Of a DNA stretch of 64,000 bases, positions 14,401 to 26,400 are shown in pieces; the first letter of the stretch is position 1, and each line of letters opens with the position of its first letter. A program made the translations under genes and the position numbers. The notes beneath the pieces are model-generated. The model did not search any database. It worked only from the letters and a program-made list of their open reading frames with translations, and was not told where the DNA came from. Origin of the DNA: Meghimatium bilineatum (taxonomy: Eukaryota > Mollusca > Gastropoda > Stylommatophora > Philomycidae); contig CM067315.1 in the NCBI GenBank assembly GCA_034231615.1, forward strand, positions 15,727,513-15,791,512, in the 5' to 3' direction.

Positions 14401-17400
14401 ACATTACTTTTGCTACCATCCTTTAATGCACAAAGTGATTCTTTTGCAGCGGCAGCAACAGCAAATGGAGCAGCCACAACAGCAAGAATACCAAGTTTTG
14501 TAGCATCTTGCAATGTCCATTTTCTACCTGTCATCTCATCTATAAATTGTCCAGTGGTTGGATCAATTTTACCTTCTTCAAGTCCTTCCTTCAATGAGTA
14601 GATTTCTCCAGACTTAATATCATACACTGTGAACTTTCCATCAATTTTGTCTCTGTTAACTGCATCTTTGAATGACATATCTTCTCCAGTGTTAGGATCA
14701 TGGAAGACACCTGTCATGACATCAAGTAGACCGTCATCTATTACTTGTGTCAGATCCATACCTCTTTTATTGGACACCTCCGCTGTGTCAATAATCTGGT
14801 CTCGTATTGCATCCAACAAAGCAATTCCCTGTCCAGAGCTTGAATCTTTCGACTGTTGGTCTTTCCAGTCAATGAAACCTTTATCCAAATTCTTTTCCAC
14901 TGATAATTTGTCATATTCATGATTTATAAACATTTCTGGAGATTTTATGTTAAGAGTTTCATGTCCTGGTCTGAAATCTCTCATAGTTTCTACATTAGTT
15001 TGGCTAATAATAGGGCTTTGTGATTTGAATGTCAGATGATGTGGATCATTCGATGGAATAATGAAACCACCTTCTATTGCTGCTGGTAAAGATATGACTC
15101 CTTGAGAGACAGAATCTGTGAAGGTTCTACTATCTTCATCAATGCAGCCTCTTTCCACTGCCTCTCTGAAAGTTAGTGGGCTATTAGAAAATGTTTCATG
15201 TAAAACAATACATTCTTTTCTGTAGTCTGGTATGAGACCTTGAATGCTGGCCTCCTGCAAAGGAATTCTCTCCCCTGAACTTGTGTGCGTGAGTTCCCCT
15301 GTCACTGGATTAAACACCTTTGAATTGATTGCAGCCTGAAGAGATATTTGTTGTCTACTATGAGGATCAATTACAGTGGATCGTTCTCCATCAATAATGT
15401 TTCTTTTGAGAGCCTCTGTTATTGAAAGCTCCAAACCAGAAGAAGGGTCAATTATTTGTCCTGAAGATGGATTATATTTGCCTTCTTTGATGGCATAATT
15501 AAGAGTGTAAGGCTGAGTGGCAGATGTGTTTTGTGGTCTAGCTGACTTTGTAAACACAGTAGCCATTTCTGTGACTGACGTCAAAGCAGATCCTGTGGAA
15601 GCATCAATAAGTCCCTTCTGAAGTGCATCTTCTATAGTGAAAGTCTGTCTCGTTGATCGATCAGTGATCATGCCTTGTTCCCAATCAATCTGAATGTCTG
15701 GAAAGGTATGAGTCTGCTGAGTAGCACTTTTTGCCAGGTTCTCTACAAGATCTGAATCAATGATGCCTTCTTGCACAGCCTCTGTGACTGTCATTCTTTC
15801 CCCACTCTGTGTGTCAATAACAATTCCTGTTTCCCAGTTTATCTGGAGATTTTTAAAATTGACCTGTCTAGATTTTGTTGTCTGAACATCTGACCCCTGA
15901 GTTTTAAATCTGGATATCATGTTTTCTGTTGGGAGTCTCTGGGTAGATTCAGAATAAGAATCTTCTAAATATGGTAAATCATTTCTCTGAGATGTTGGTG
16001 ATCTGGTTAATGCACCTTCAGGTATTTTCTGAGATATCGTAGTGACAGTTTTGTTCTCTGTTGATGTGCTAAAGCTTGCCAACGTGGGCAATTTGATTGA
16101 AGAAACAAATGATTTAATGGGTGAAATTTTCTCAGGTGTAGGTTGGAAAGTGGCTTTAGCTTCTTTTGAGAATGAATTCTGAGTTGAAAGGTTCATATCA
16201 GTTGTTGCTACAGGCTGGACAGACTTCACAGATGAAGAGCTTTGATCAATCGATGAAACAGTCAGGCCTAATGTATTCACAGCTGAAGAGTTCAGCTCAG
16301 TTATTGATAAAGTTTTGCCTATTTTCACCGTTGAAGAGTTAAGCTCAGTTTGTGATACAGGCTGACCTAATGTTTTCACAGCTGAAGAGTTAAACTCAAT
16401 TTGTGATACAGACTGATCTAATATTTTCACAGCTGAAGAATTAAGCTCAGTTTTTGATAAAATTGTGCCTAATGGTTTCACAGTTGCAGAGTTAAACTCA
16501 TTTGTTGATAAAGTTTTGTCTAATGTTTTCACAGCTGAAGAGTTACGCTCAGTTGTTAAAACAGGCTGGCCAAATGTCTTTACAGCTGGAAGCTTTGAAC
16601 TTTTCTGTTGATCAATGCCATCACTTGTGCTGTTAACTTCCTGAACACCAGCAATCTGACCTAATCTGGGCAGACTGACTTTTGCTGGCACAATGTTTCT
16701 GATCACTATTTTTGAAGGTGATGTTTGTATCATAGGTTTTTCTTCAACTGTTTCAGATTTACGCACCTCTGATATGGGAAGGTTTGCTTTCTTGACATAT
16801 GCAGCTTCAATCACCATTTTACCAGCCATAACTGGAGCTCCTGCAATGGCCATTAACCCAAATTTCAGTGCTTCTTGTGGCGTCATTTTTCTGCCAGTGT
16901 TTTTGTCAATGACATTTCCAGACCTATCCAGCAAGCCTCTCACTAAAGCTTCCTCCATTGGAACTTGCTCTCCTGTTTGTGTGTCTAAAATCCCCACAGA
17001 ATCTGATTTCAAGTCTCCATCAGCAATAGCTTTTCTTAGAGGGATCTTTTCACCAGTTCTGCTGTCTATGATGGAAGCAGATTGAAGATCAAATTTGTTC
17101 TCAACCAAACACTGTGAAATGGCTGTTGGTAGAGGTAGTATTGTTTTTCTCAAAGAATCATAAACCTGTGCACTGTTTCCATTGATCAGCCCCTTTTTAA
17201 CTGCATATTCTAATGGTAATTTTTCACCTGTTGATGTTTCTGTAACAGTGACTAGTTCACCCTCTATGTAGCCTTTATTCAGACCCTCCTGCAAGGTGTA
17301 TCTGTGTCCACTTCTGGGTTCCAAAAATCTACCTGTAGCAGAGTTGAAAAGTCCTGCAGAAACAACATCAACAATGTTTAATGCTTGGACGTTTTCAGAC

Positions 17401-20400
17401 TCCTTTGGCAATGATTTCTCTGAAAATCCAGCCTGTAGGACTTTGTTTGTATCAAACTTACAAACCTTTGGATCAAGAAATGTGGTTGTCAGACATTCTT
17501 TCAGAGTCAAGTTTTTTCCTGATGATGGGTCTTCAATAGCTGGTAGACAAGAGTCTAAAACGTTTCTATCTATTGCTTCTTGTAGTGTTAATAAGTCACC
17601 AGACCTAGGATCTCTCACTCTTCCACTCTCAGAGTTAATCATGCCCAGTTTCATGGCATCAATGTAAGATATCCCATCTGGTCTCTTTAATGATGCAGGT
17701 TTTCCCTCTGTTGATTTATGATGTACATTTTGAGAATTCTCATTTTCAACCTCTGTTGAGTAATGAAGCACTTCAGTTGCCATGGTGTCATTCTCGGCTG
17801 ATTCATCATGCATAACTGTTCTTTCTAGCTCCATATCAACTTTTGACCATGGCTTGCGGGATTCTTGTGGTCGACGTGGAGTAGACAGCTGAAACTCTAG
17901 CAAGTTTTCTTCTTCCATGGATTTCTCAATCTGAGCAGGACTTGAATGCTTTGATTCAAGTAGGTAGCCTAACTCTTTTGCTCTTCTGAGATCAATTTCT
18001 GTGCCAGTTTTCAGGTTCAAATAAGTGCCTTTATCAGGATTGATGATTCCATCTTTGAGTGCTATTTCATAGGAGATTTCCTTCCTAGTTCTTGGATCAA
18101 TAACTGATGTGATGTCCTTGATAGGGAATGCAGGCAAGGTTGATGAGACTGTGCTTCTCATTATGTCATCTTCACGTCTCTGTGACGTGACCTCTCCATG
18201 GATGAGACCCTTTTCCATTGCTGCAGTAATGGTCATTGTTTCTTTGCTACTAGGATTCCTGTAAGTCCCTGCCTTGACATTGAGCACACCAGTCTTCACA
18301 GCTTCATCATAGGAGATCATCTCCATTGTTTTGGGATCAATCACACTTGTGATGCTCATGGTAACTGTCTCTGAATGAATATCTTCCATCAAAGTTGTCT
18401 CTTCAGAGTCTTGCTCATCTGTGATGTGTATGCTAGAAACTTCTGCCTTCTCGAATGGATCATCTGATTTAGCCTCTGGTGACTCTGCTAAGACTAACCT
18501 CTTATCTATAGCATCACCCAGTGTCATAGATTCACCAGTCTGAGGGTTGGTGTAAGTGCCTTTAGTCTGGTCTAGTATTCCTTCTTCAATAGCTTTGGAC
18601 ACAGAAATCAGGTGGTTAGTGCGTGGATCAACAACTGCAGTGACTGATACAGTTGTTAATTTTGTTGTTGTGATTCTATTCACATCTTTGTCAATATCTG
18701 TTTTCACTGAAGCCAATTGAGCAAAAATAAAACCTTTCTCAATGGCTTCATGAATAGGAATCCTTTCTCCAGTGTTTGATTTGATATAAAGTCCTTCAGA
18801 CTCATTAATGATGCCTTCAGCAATGGCATCAGCAATGCTCATATGCTTTCCGGTGGTGGGGTGTAAGACAGTCTTCAATATGTAAGTCTTAGTTTCTCTC
18901 AATGTGGAGTCAGGGCTTACAAAGGATTCTTCAACATCTTCCACAATCACACTACCATTTTCTATGGCTTCACTAATTTTCACTGGCTTTGTTTTACCTA
19001 GTGTATCAACACCGTTATATACACCTTTTTCCTGATCAAGTATACCTTGGCTGATTGCTTGACTTATGGTCAGGCGTTTCTTTAAGACTGGATGGATCAC
19101 ACCTACAATAGAAAAGGCTCTTGTCACCTTAGCAGAAGCTCCTTCTCTATTATCACTTGTTATATGTTCAGCCTTAATATATCCTTTTTCTATGGCTGCA
19201 TTCAAGGTCATTATTTCTCCTGAAATTGAATGTGTGTACTGTCCCTTTTCAAAATTTATTATCCCTATCTCAATGGCATCTTCAACATCTAGTTCCCTGC
19301 CTGTTCTAGGATCTAGCACAGATTTGAGGTTGATGTCAAGTGTTTCTATCAGCGATGGAATAAGTAACGGTTTCCCTAAGGTGGTAGTTGTGAAGGAGTA
19401 ATGAGAGTCTGATCTGGTTATGCTGCTGGATTCCAACTTTCTGGTGCTTGGTTCTATAGGAATAGTTCTTGTATTCTCAGTTTCTGCCATAAATATTTCT
19501 TGACTGTCAGTTTCAAACTTTGAGTGTATTTCTTCCAAACCTGAGGACAGTGAAGGTGGCTCTGGCCACTCAGAAGTGAGACGAAGTAAGCCTCTCTGAA
19601 CAGCGTCTTCTAGATGCATAATTTGTCCAGTTTTTGGATCTTTGAAAACATTAGTATTTTCATTAAAACATCCTTGAGAAACTGCTTGAGTGATAGTTAA
19701 AGCTTCAGCTGATGGGGGTGACTCAATTTGTGTAAGAACTGTAGTCGTTGTTACCACAGAGCTCAGCAGACTTAAAACATTGGAGGCATCTGCTGCTGTG
19801 ATTAGTCCAACAGCTGTTGCCTCTTGCATGGACAATCTTTCCCTTGTTTTAGCATTTACCACAGATCCAGTGCCAATGTCTACTAGTTCAAACATCAAAG
19901 CTTCAACAACAGACACATTTCTGCCTTGTGCATCCTTCAAGCTTGTAGGCTTATTCAGCTCTTTCACCAAGTTTCTGTCCATCAGCCCTGAATTAGCAGC
20001 TTGCTGAAAACTCATTTCTCTTCCAGTTCTATTATCTATATAAGATCCTTGAGGAGTAACTATGTCTCTCTTTAAAGCTTCTGACAGAGTAACCACTTCA
20101 TTTGTCCTGGGATCTTTCACACCAGTTCTAGAAAACTGGATGTCTTCATGAACCAATTTGACTAACCCCTGTTTCATGGCTTCTAAAATAGGATGTTTAG
20201 ATTTGTCTTCAGAATTAATAATCAATCCTGAAGGAGTCATGATTCCTTTGGTGATAGCTTCATCTACTGACAAGACCTTGTCTGTGCTTGTATCCAACAC
20301 ACATTTCTTATTTCTACTGATGACACCCTTTTCAAGAGCTTCTCCCAAAGTCATCACTTGAGCTGAAATTGGATCAAACACATCACCATCTTCTGTGAGA

Positions 20401-23400
20401 TTTCCTTGTAGAACAACATCGGCCACCGACGTAGCTGCCTTTACAAGACCTTCACTCCTAGCAGCAGGCAGTGACAATTTTTGATTGTTTGACACAGAAA
20501 TATAAGTACCTTGAAATGGATCCACAATCCCAGCTGTGACTGCTTCAGTAAGGGTGATATAATTACCACTCTTTGGATCTTTAACTTCTTCATAATTCGG
20601 ATTAATAAAGTTTGTCTCTACAGCCTCTATAATACTCATGTCTGTACCTGAGAGAGGTTCAGTGACTTTGCCTGTAATCTCACTACAGAGTCCTCTCTCT
20701 AGTAGTTGTCCTAAACTGAGACCCCAATCCTTTCTCTGAGGTCTGGAGTCTGCAAATAATGCTTGTGAATGCGTTACTGATGTGAGTTCAACTTTCTCTC
20801 CAGCCAAGATACGAGAACAAGATTCTGATAAAATACCTCTGGCTACAGCTTCAGAAGCTGATACCTGTTCTCCAGTTGTGGTATCAGTGAATGTATTGCT
20901 ATTTGGAGCATAAAGCTTTTTATGAACTGCCTCAATTAGAGACAGTTCTTCTCCTGTCTGTGGATCATATGATCCACAAGGTGATGTTAGTTGTTTCAAG
21001 ACAACATCATCAATGTAGCCCTTTTTTGCTGCTTGTGCCAGTGATATTTTGTGATGTGATAATGGGTCAACAAATGTTTTGGTTTTAGTATCAATTAGCC
21101 CACTCTGAAGGGCCTCGACTAGAGTTACTTTTTTGGAGGTGGATGGATTCAAGAAAGCAGTCACATGCAAGATCTGACCACGTGGGATTATGTCTTTTTT
21201 CTTCACGGCAATCAGAGTCTGTTCTTGTTGTTTTTGTATGTTCTTTACTCCTGAGACTGTTGCATATGAAGATTGAACAGAGGGCATCAACTGATGTGTA
21301 GAAGTGCTCTCCATTGTTCTTAATGCTATGGAAAGTTGAGAAAGACTTTGGTTTGACTGAGTTGTCTCTCTTGTAAATTCTTCTGACTGAAAAGATTCTG
21401 GGTGTAAATTAGATGTATTTTTGACTGCAGTCAGTTCTGCAGTCATCGTAGATTCTGGAAGAACTTGCAAGCTGCTCTTGTACAACTTCTGTGGTGTAGT
21501 AGCATAGCTGGCTTGTGAAGGAGTTGGGCCTTCAAACTGTTGAGTGAAGTACTCCATCATGTCATCGTCAACTAACATGGAAGATCTTTTAGCCAGCTCT
21601 GCACGGAATGTTCGTAGCAGTGGAACGTCTTCATCAATCACCACCTGAAACTAACAACAGAAAATTATGTTAGCACTCAAAACTTTAAGGGCAATTGATA
21701 TTAACACACACAAATTCATAAACAATTGATGTTAATTCTCAATACTACACGGAAAGAGAAATGGACAAATAAGGAGGACAATAACAAACTAAAATTGCAA
21801 ATAAAACTCATTCTGCTAATGAAGAGGGACAAACATCAAATAAATAAAATGTTTGGACACATACAAATAAATTACATGGTGCAAATGATTTTACTAAAAG
21901 GGAATTTCCATCCAAAAAGTGGTCAAGGTATGTGCCTTATGTTACACAAATTGGTTTACACGTATATTATTGTGGAGGCACATGGAATTATCATATTGTC
22001 CATATGTACAAAATAGTGTCTTAATTTCTGTGTGTGTCTAACTCTTGCAGAGTAGCTTAAATGGAACCTACTCATCTCGCAACTTGAGTAATCACATTTT
22101 CTGTATCCCGCCACTAGCATCCCTACAAAATGTTATTTTAGTTCAGACTTCCAACATGTGTATTCTCATGGTACTATGAATATGAACTGGTCAATCGACA
22201 CACAGATAAAACTTACACAATTCACAGGTATGTAAAATCTTCAAGAACAACAAACATTCAACATTACTACGTGTCAGCAGACTACAAGTACTATAGTCCG
22301 TTCAGATTCGTTTGCCGAGATGTTAAATTATTTTTATCAAAAACGTATTGTTCATTTGGATTGATCATTTGAAGTTAGGTTTAGAATAATAATGTCGCTA
22401 TAGAAATATTTTTTTATCAAAGAAATGTGATCCAGTATCAAAGATACCTTATTTAACCTATATTAAAAAAAAGTTAATCTAAATTATAAACAATCGCTGG
22501 ATTATGTAGATGCTTACATCTCACAGCTGATTATTAAATATAAAGGCATGACCCTCACGGTAGAATGTGCACCGTTCTAAAAGTAGTTGTTTCCACTGTA
22601 CATTTGTATAAAGCAATGTTACATATGGAAATTCCCGTTTAGCACCAAATATTATTTTTCCTGAACTTAGAATTATGTGAAATCAAAAACGGCTATTGAC
22701 TCGATTTCAAGTCACAAGTCAGATCTCAATATTTACAGAAAGTAGGCGGCACTAAGCATATTACCTTCTGCAAGTCTATGTGAGAATGAATCTGAAAGCG
22801 AAATATTTTACTGAGCATAACATTGCTATAAAGATTTATCAATACTTCTGCAGAGAGCGTAAAAAGGGACATCTTTATTGTTCTTTATCAAATCCTGAGA
22901 AGAGAACAATGCATATTTTAGGTTTGTGTAAACGTTCATTTGATCGAATAGTGGAAGCAAGCGGATATTTATTGCCAACAAATTCACGAAAGCAAGGAAG
23001 GAAAGAAAAGATAGACAGTTTCGATAAGGACCTAGTAAAAAGAGAAATATGTAGAATGTTTGATAAAAACGAAGAAGTGACACTTAGAAAGTTGAAGATT
23101 TGGCTGAAAACTAATAACGACATTGAAATATCAAAAACTTTATTATGGAAAACTGTAAGAAATGCAGGCTTCACCTTTAGAAAGTATGCTGGTGGAAAAA
23201 ACATTATTTGTGAAAAGCCACATCTGGTAGCTCTTAGAAGCAAGTATTTACGTGAAGTGAAGGGAATGCGCGAGAATGGTTATGATATTGTGTATTTAGA
23301 TGAAACTTGGATCAACGCTCATCATACAAATGAAAAGGAATGGCAGTTAGCAGATGGAAGTATTAAAAGATCAGTACCAAGTAGTAAAGGGCAACGTTTG

Positions 23401-26400
23401 ATAGTTGCACATGCAGGTAGCAGACATAATGGGTTGTTGCAGAATGCTCATCTAATTTTCATTTCAAAATCCATTGACAATAGAGACTACCACTCCGAAA
23501 TGAATGGGCACATATTCGAAGACTGGATCGAAAAAAGTATTCTTCCAATATTAGATAGACCTTCTTGTCTGATAATGGACAATGCTTCATACCATAACGT
23601 AGTGAACGTAGAAGATAGAATCCCAACATCATCAAGTACAAAAGATGCAATCAAAACGTGGCTCATAAAAGAACACATACCAGTTACCGACAGGTACTTG
23701 AAACCCGAATTGCTTAACCTTGTAAAACAGACACAACGAACAAAGATATTTAAAATAGACAAGTTAATTGAAGAACATGGTCATAGATGTTTGAGACTAC
23801 CTCCATATCATGCACACTTAAATCCTATAGAGCTGATTTGGGCAAAAGTTAAAGGACACGTAGCATCTACAAATACAACTTTCAAATTATGTGATATTGA
23901 GACACTTACAAATCAGGCTCTATCAAATATACATAAAGACTACTGGGTGAAATGTGAGGATCATGTGTTACGCCAAGAAGAGGAATATTGGAAAAAGGAA
24001 GGTTTGTTGTTTGTTCAGCCGAAAACAGTAATCGACCTATTTGACTCGTCTGATTATGAATGATCATTACTCTGATTAAGTCTACACTAAAAAAAGTTTG
24101 ATTTGCAAAATTTACAAGTTGATTTGTAAAACATTTCATTGCTCAATACCACCCAAGCAATTCAAAAAAATGTTATAAGCAAACCATCAACCATTACTTA
24201 TAAAAATTAGCCCGCTTGATTCAATACAGAAGTTCAGATATCTTGGATCAACTATTACAGACAAAATTTCCTTACATGAAGAAATATATGTACTTATTTC
24301 AAAGGCAGCGACAACATTTGTGAAACTCACACCAAGAGCATGGAACAATATCAAATTGACTCTACGAACAAAAGATATATTTTAAATTTTTTTACACCTG
24401 CCACCATGTAAAATTTTGTGGACACGCCTATGGGTCATCATTGCACTAGATTACTGTAAAATATTTTGTTTATGGTCGAAATAATATTTACATGGGCAAA
24501 CATCAAAAGAATTCGCCGCTTTCAAATAACCGTTACAGCTAGACATCAAGTAACACATATGTTTTCGCGACATGGACATTTTAACAACGTATGCCAAAAT
24601 TCATGTGAAATCATCAAGAACTTTTTGAATTATAAATCATAACATCTCGGCAAACGAATCTGAACGGACTATAGTTAAGCCTACTTGTAAATATAAATAA
24701 CACATAAACTTAAACAAGATTGCTACAGATGTGACACAGGTAAATGACCAATATAATATAGATTTATAACCCCAGGAATTGCAAGCGATTACCTCTTACT
24801 TCCTATGTGCAATGTGGTAGTTTTTCTGAGCTTTCTTTCATACCCAGGAGACTTCAGCTTTCGGCTTAGTACAATGCTTATTGACGGGGCCTTCTACTCA
24901 AGGGGTTATATAATTGTATAGATGACATTTTACAAAACTTACATAAGAGAACCTCCATATAGCTAAGGTTTTCTGTTGCATGGTTTTTACAAGTCTAGTG
25001 GGCCATTGGTGAGACCCACAGACACAACCACATGCATATATAACATTGAAGACGTATTATTATAGAAAAAAATTATAAGGCAGAGGATTTATTATTATAG
25101 AAGAAATCATAAGGCATGATTTATTATTATACAAAAAATCATAAGGTAGAGGATTTATTATTATAGAAAACTCAGAAGGCCAAGGATTTATTATTATAGA
25201 AGAAATCATAAGGCAGGATTTATTATTATAGAAAAAAATCATAAGGCAGAGGATATATCATTATAGAAAAAAGCATACGGCCAAGGATTTATTATTATAG
25301 AGAAAAATTCTAAGGAAGGATTTATTATTACAAGAAAAAAATCATAAGGCAGGATTTATTATTATAGAGTAAAATCATACAGCAACGCAGGATTTAATGA
25401 AGATTGGTTTTTGGGCTATGCCATGTTTGATCGCTTGATATGCAGTAATATTGTGAGGTCTTCAACGTTGGTAATTCCTTCAATCCACCTTCTTGGTCGT
25501 CTGCCTATTGCCGTCTCCATTTTAATGTTGCATGCTCTTGCTGCTGGCCAGTATGAATTCATTTGGCCTAATCAAGATGAATTTGGTATAAATGAAAGCA
25601 ACTTCAAGTAACTCCTAGTATTTTAAGAATGCTAAATGAATGGAGACTATGAAATAGAAGTATATTGACCTAAGACATGTAACTGGGGGGGATCATATCT
25701 AAGAAACTGAATGAAAGTGTAAATATCTTACAGATAAGCAGGTTGGTTGTGTCAGCTGATGATGAAAGTGTAAATATCTTACAGATAAGCAGGTTGGTTG
25801 TGTCAGCTGATGATGAAAGATATGGTATATTAAATAAATGTTTCAGAAGACATACTGGTGAGACCACATTAGTGAAATATTTAAAATCAATACTTAGTTG
25901 AAAAATATGTGTGAGACAGCTGATGTCTCAGCAGATACACAATTTAGGCAGCTAAAGTTTCAGATGTTTCACCTGTGAGAGAGACATGATGATAGAACCT
26001 CAAGAGAGTATAAATTTGTCACTTTTGTTTCCTGTGTCAAGCAATGAAATTTTACTTTCTGGTATTTCTCAGACATTAATTTTGATGGTGAGGTTTCCCA
26101 TAGCTTTTACAAGTTGCAACTGACTGTTATACTCAATGTGGCTGTATAATGCAATGTCACAAACTTAAGTCTTTTAATTTGATCATGACTTTCTTGTAAT
26201 CTCGAGGCATGTTGTACATGCAAGGATTGATACCTTTGCAGCAATCATGGGTCTTCAGCAGGCTTCACCATAACAAAGATCATAGAGTGGGGGTCTAGCC
26301 AGCTCCACTCCCAAACTCTGTACTTACCTCTTATAACATATACAGCAGGCAACAATGTTGCTATTCTTTGCTCCCATTTCGTGTTGCAGTAACACTGGTG

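Larger units (their letters stand above)
22291..24674 (+). mobile_element. IS630-Tc1-mariner element, apparently intact, 35-bp inverted repeats
   Basis: Ends are perfect 35-bp inverted repeats starting CTATAGTCCGTTCAGATTCG (22291-22325 and 24640-24674), flanked by further complementary bases. The exact boundary may be at GTCCGTTCAG with TA target duplications, since the sequence reads tata|gtcc and ggac|tata. It encodes one intact 427-residue transposase. Inserted opposite to the host gene in intron 14. Identical ends plus an intact ORF indicate a recent insertion. Confidence 0.92.
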
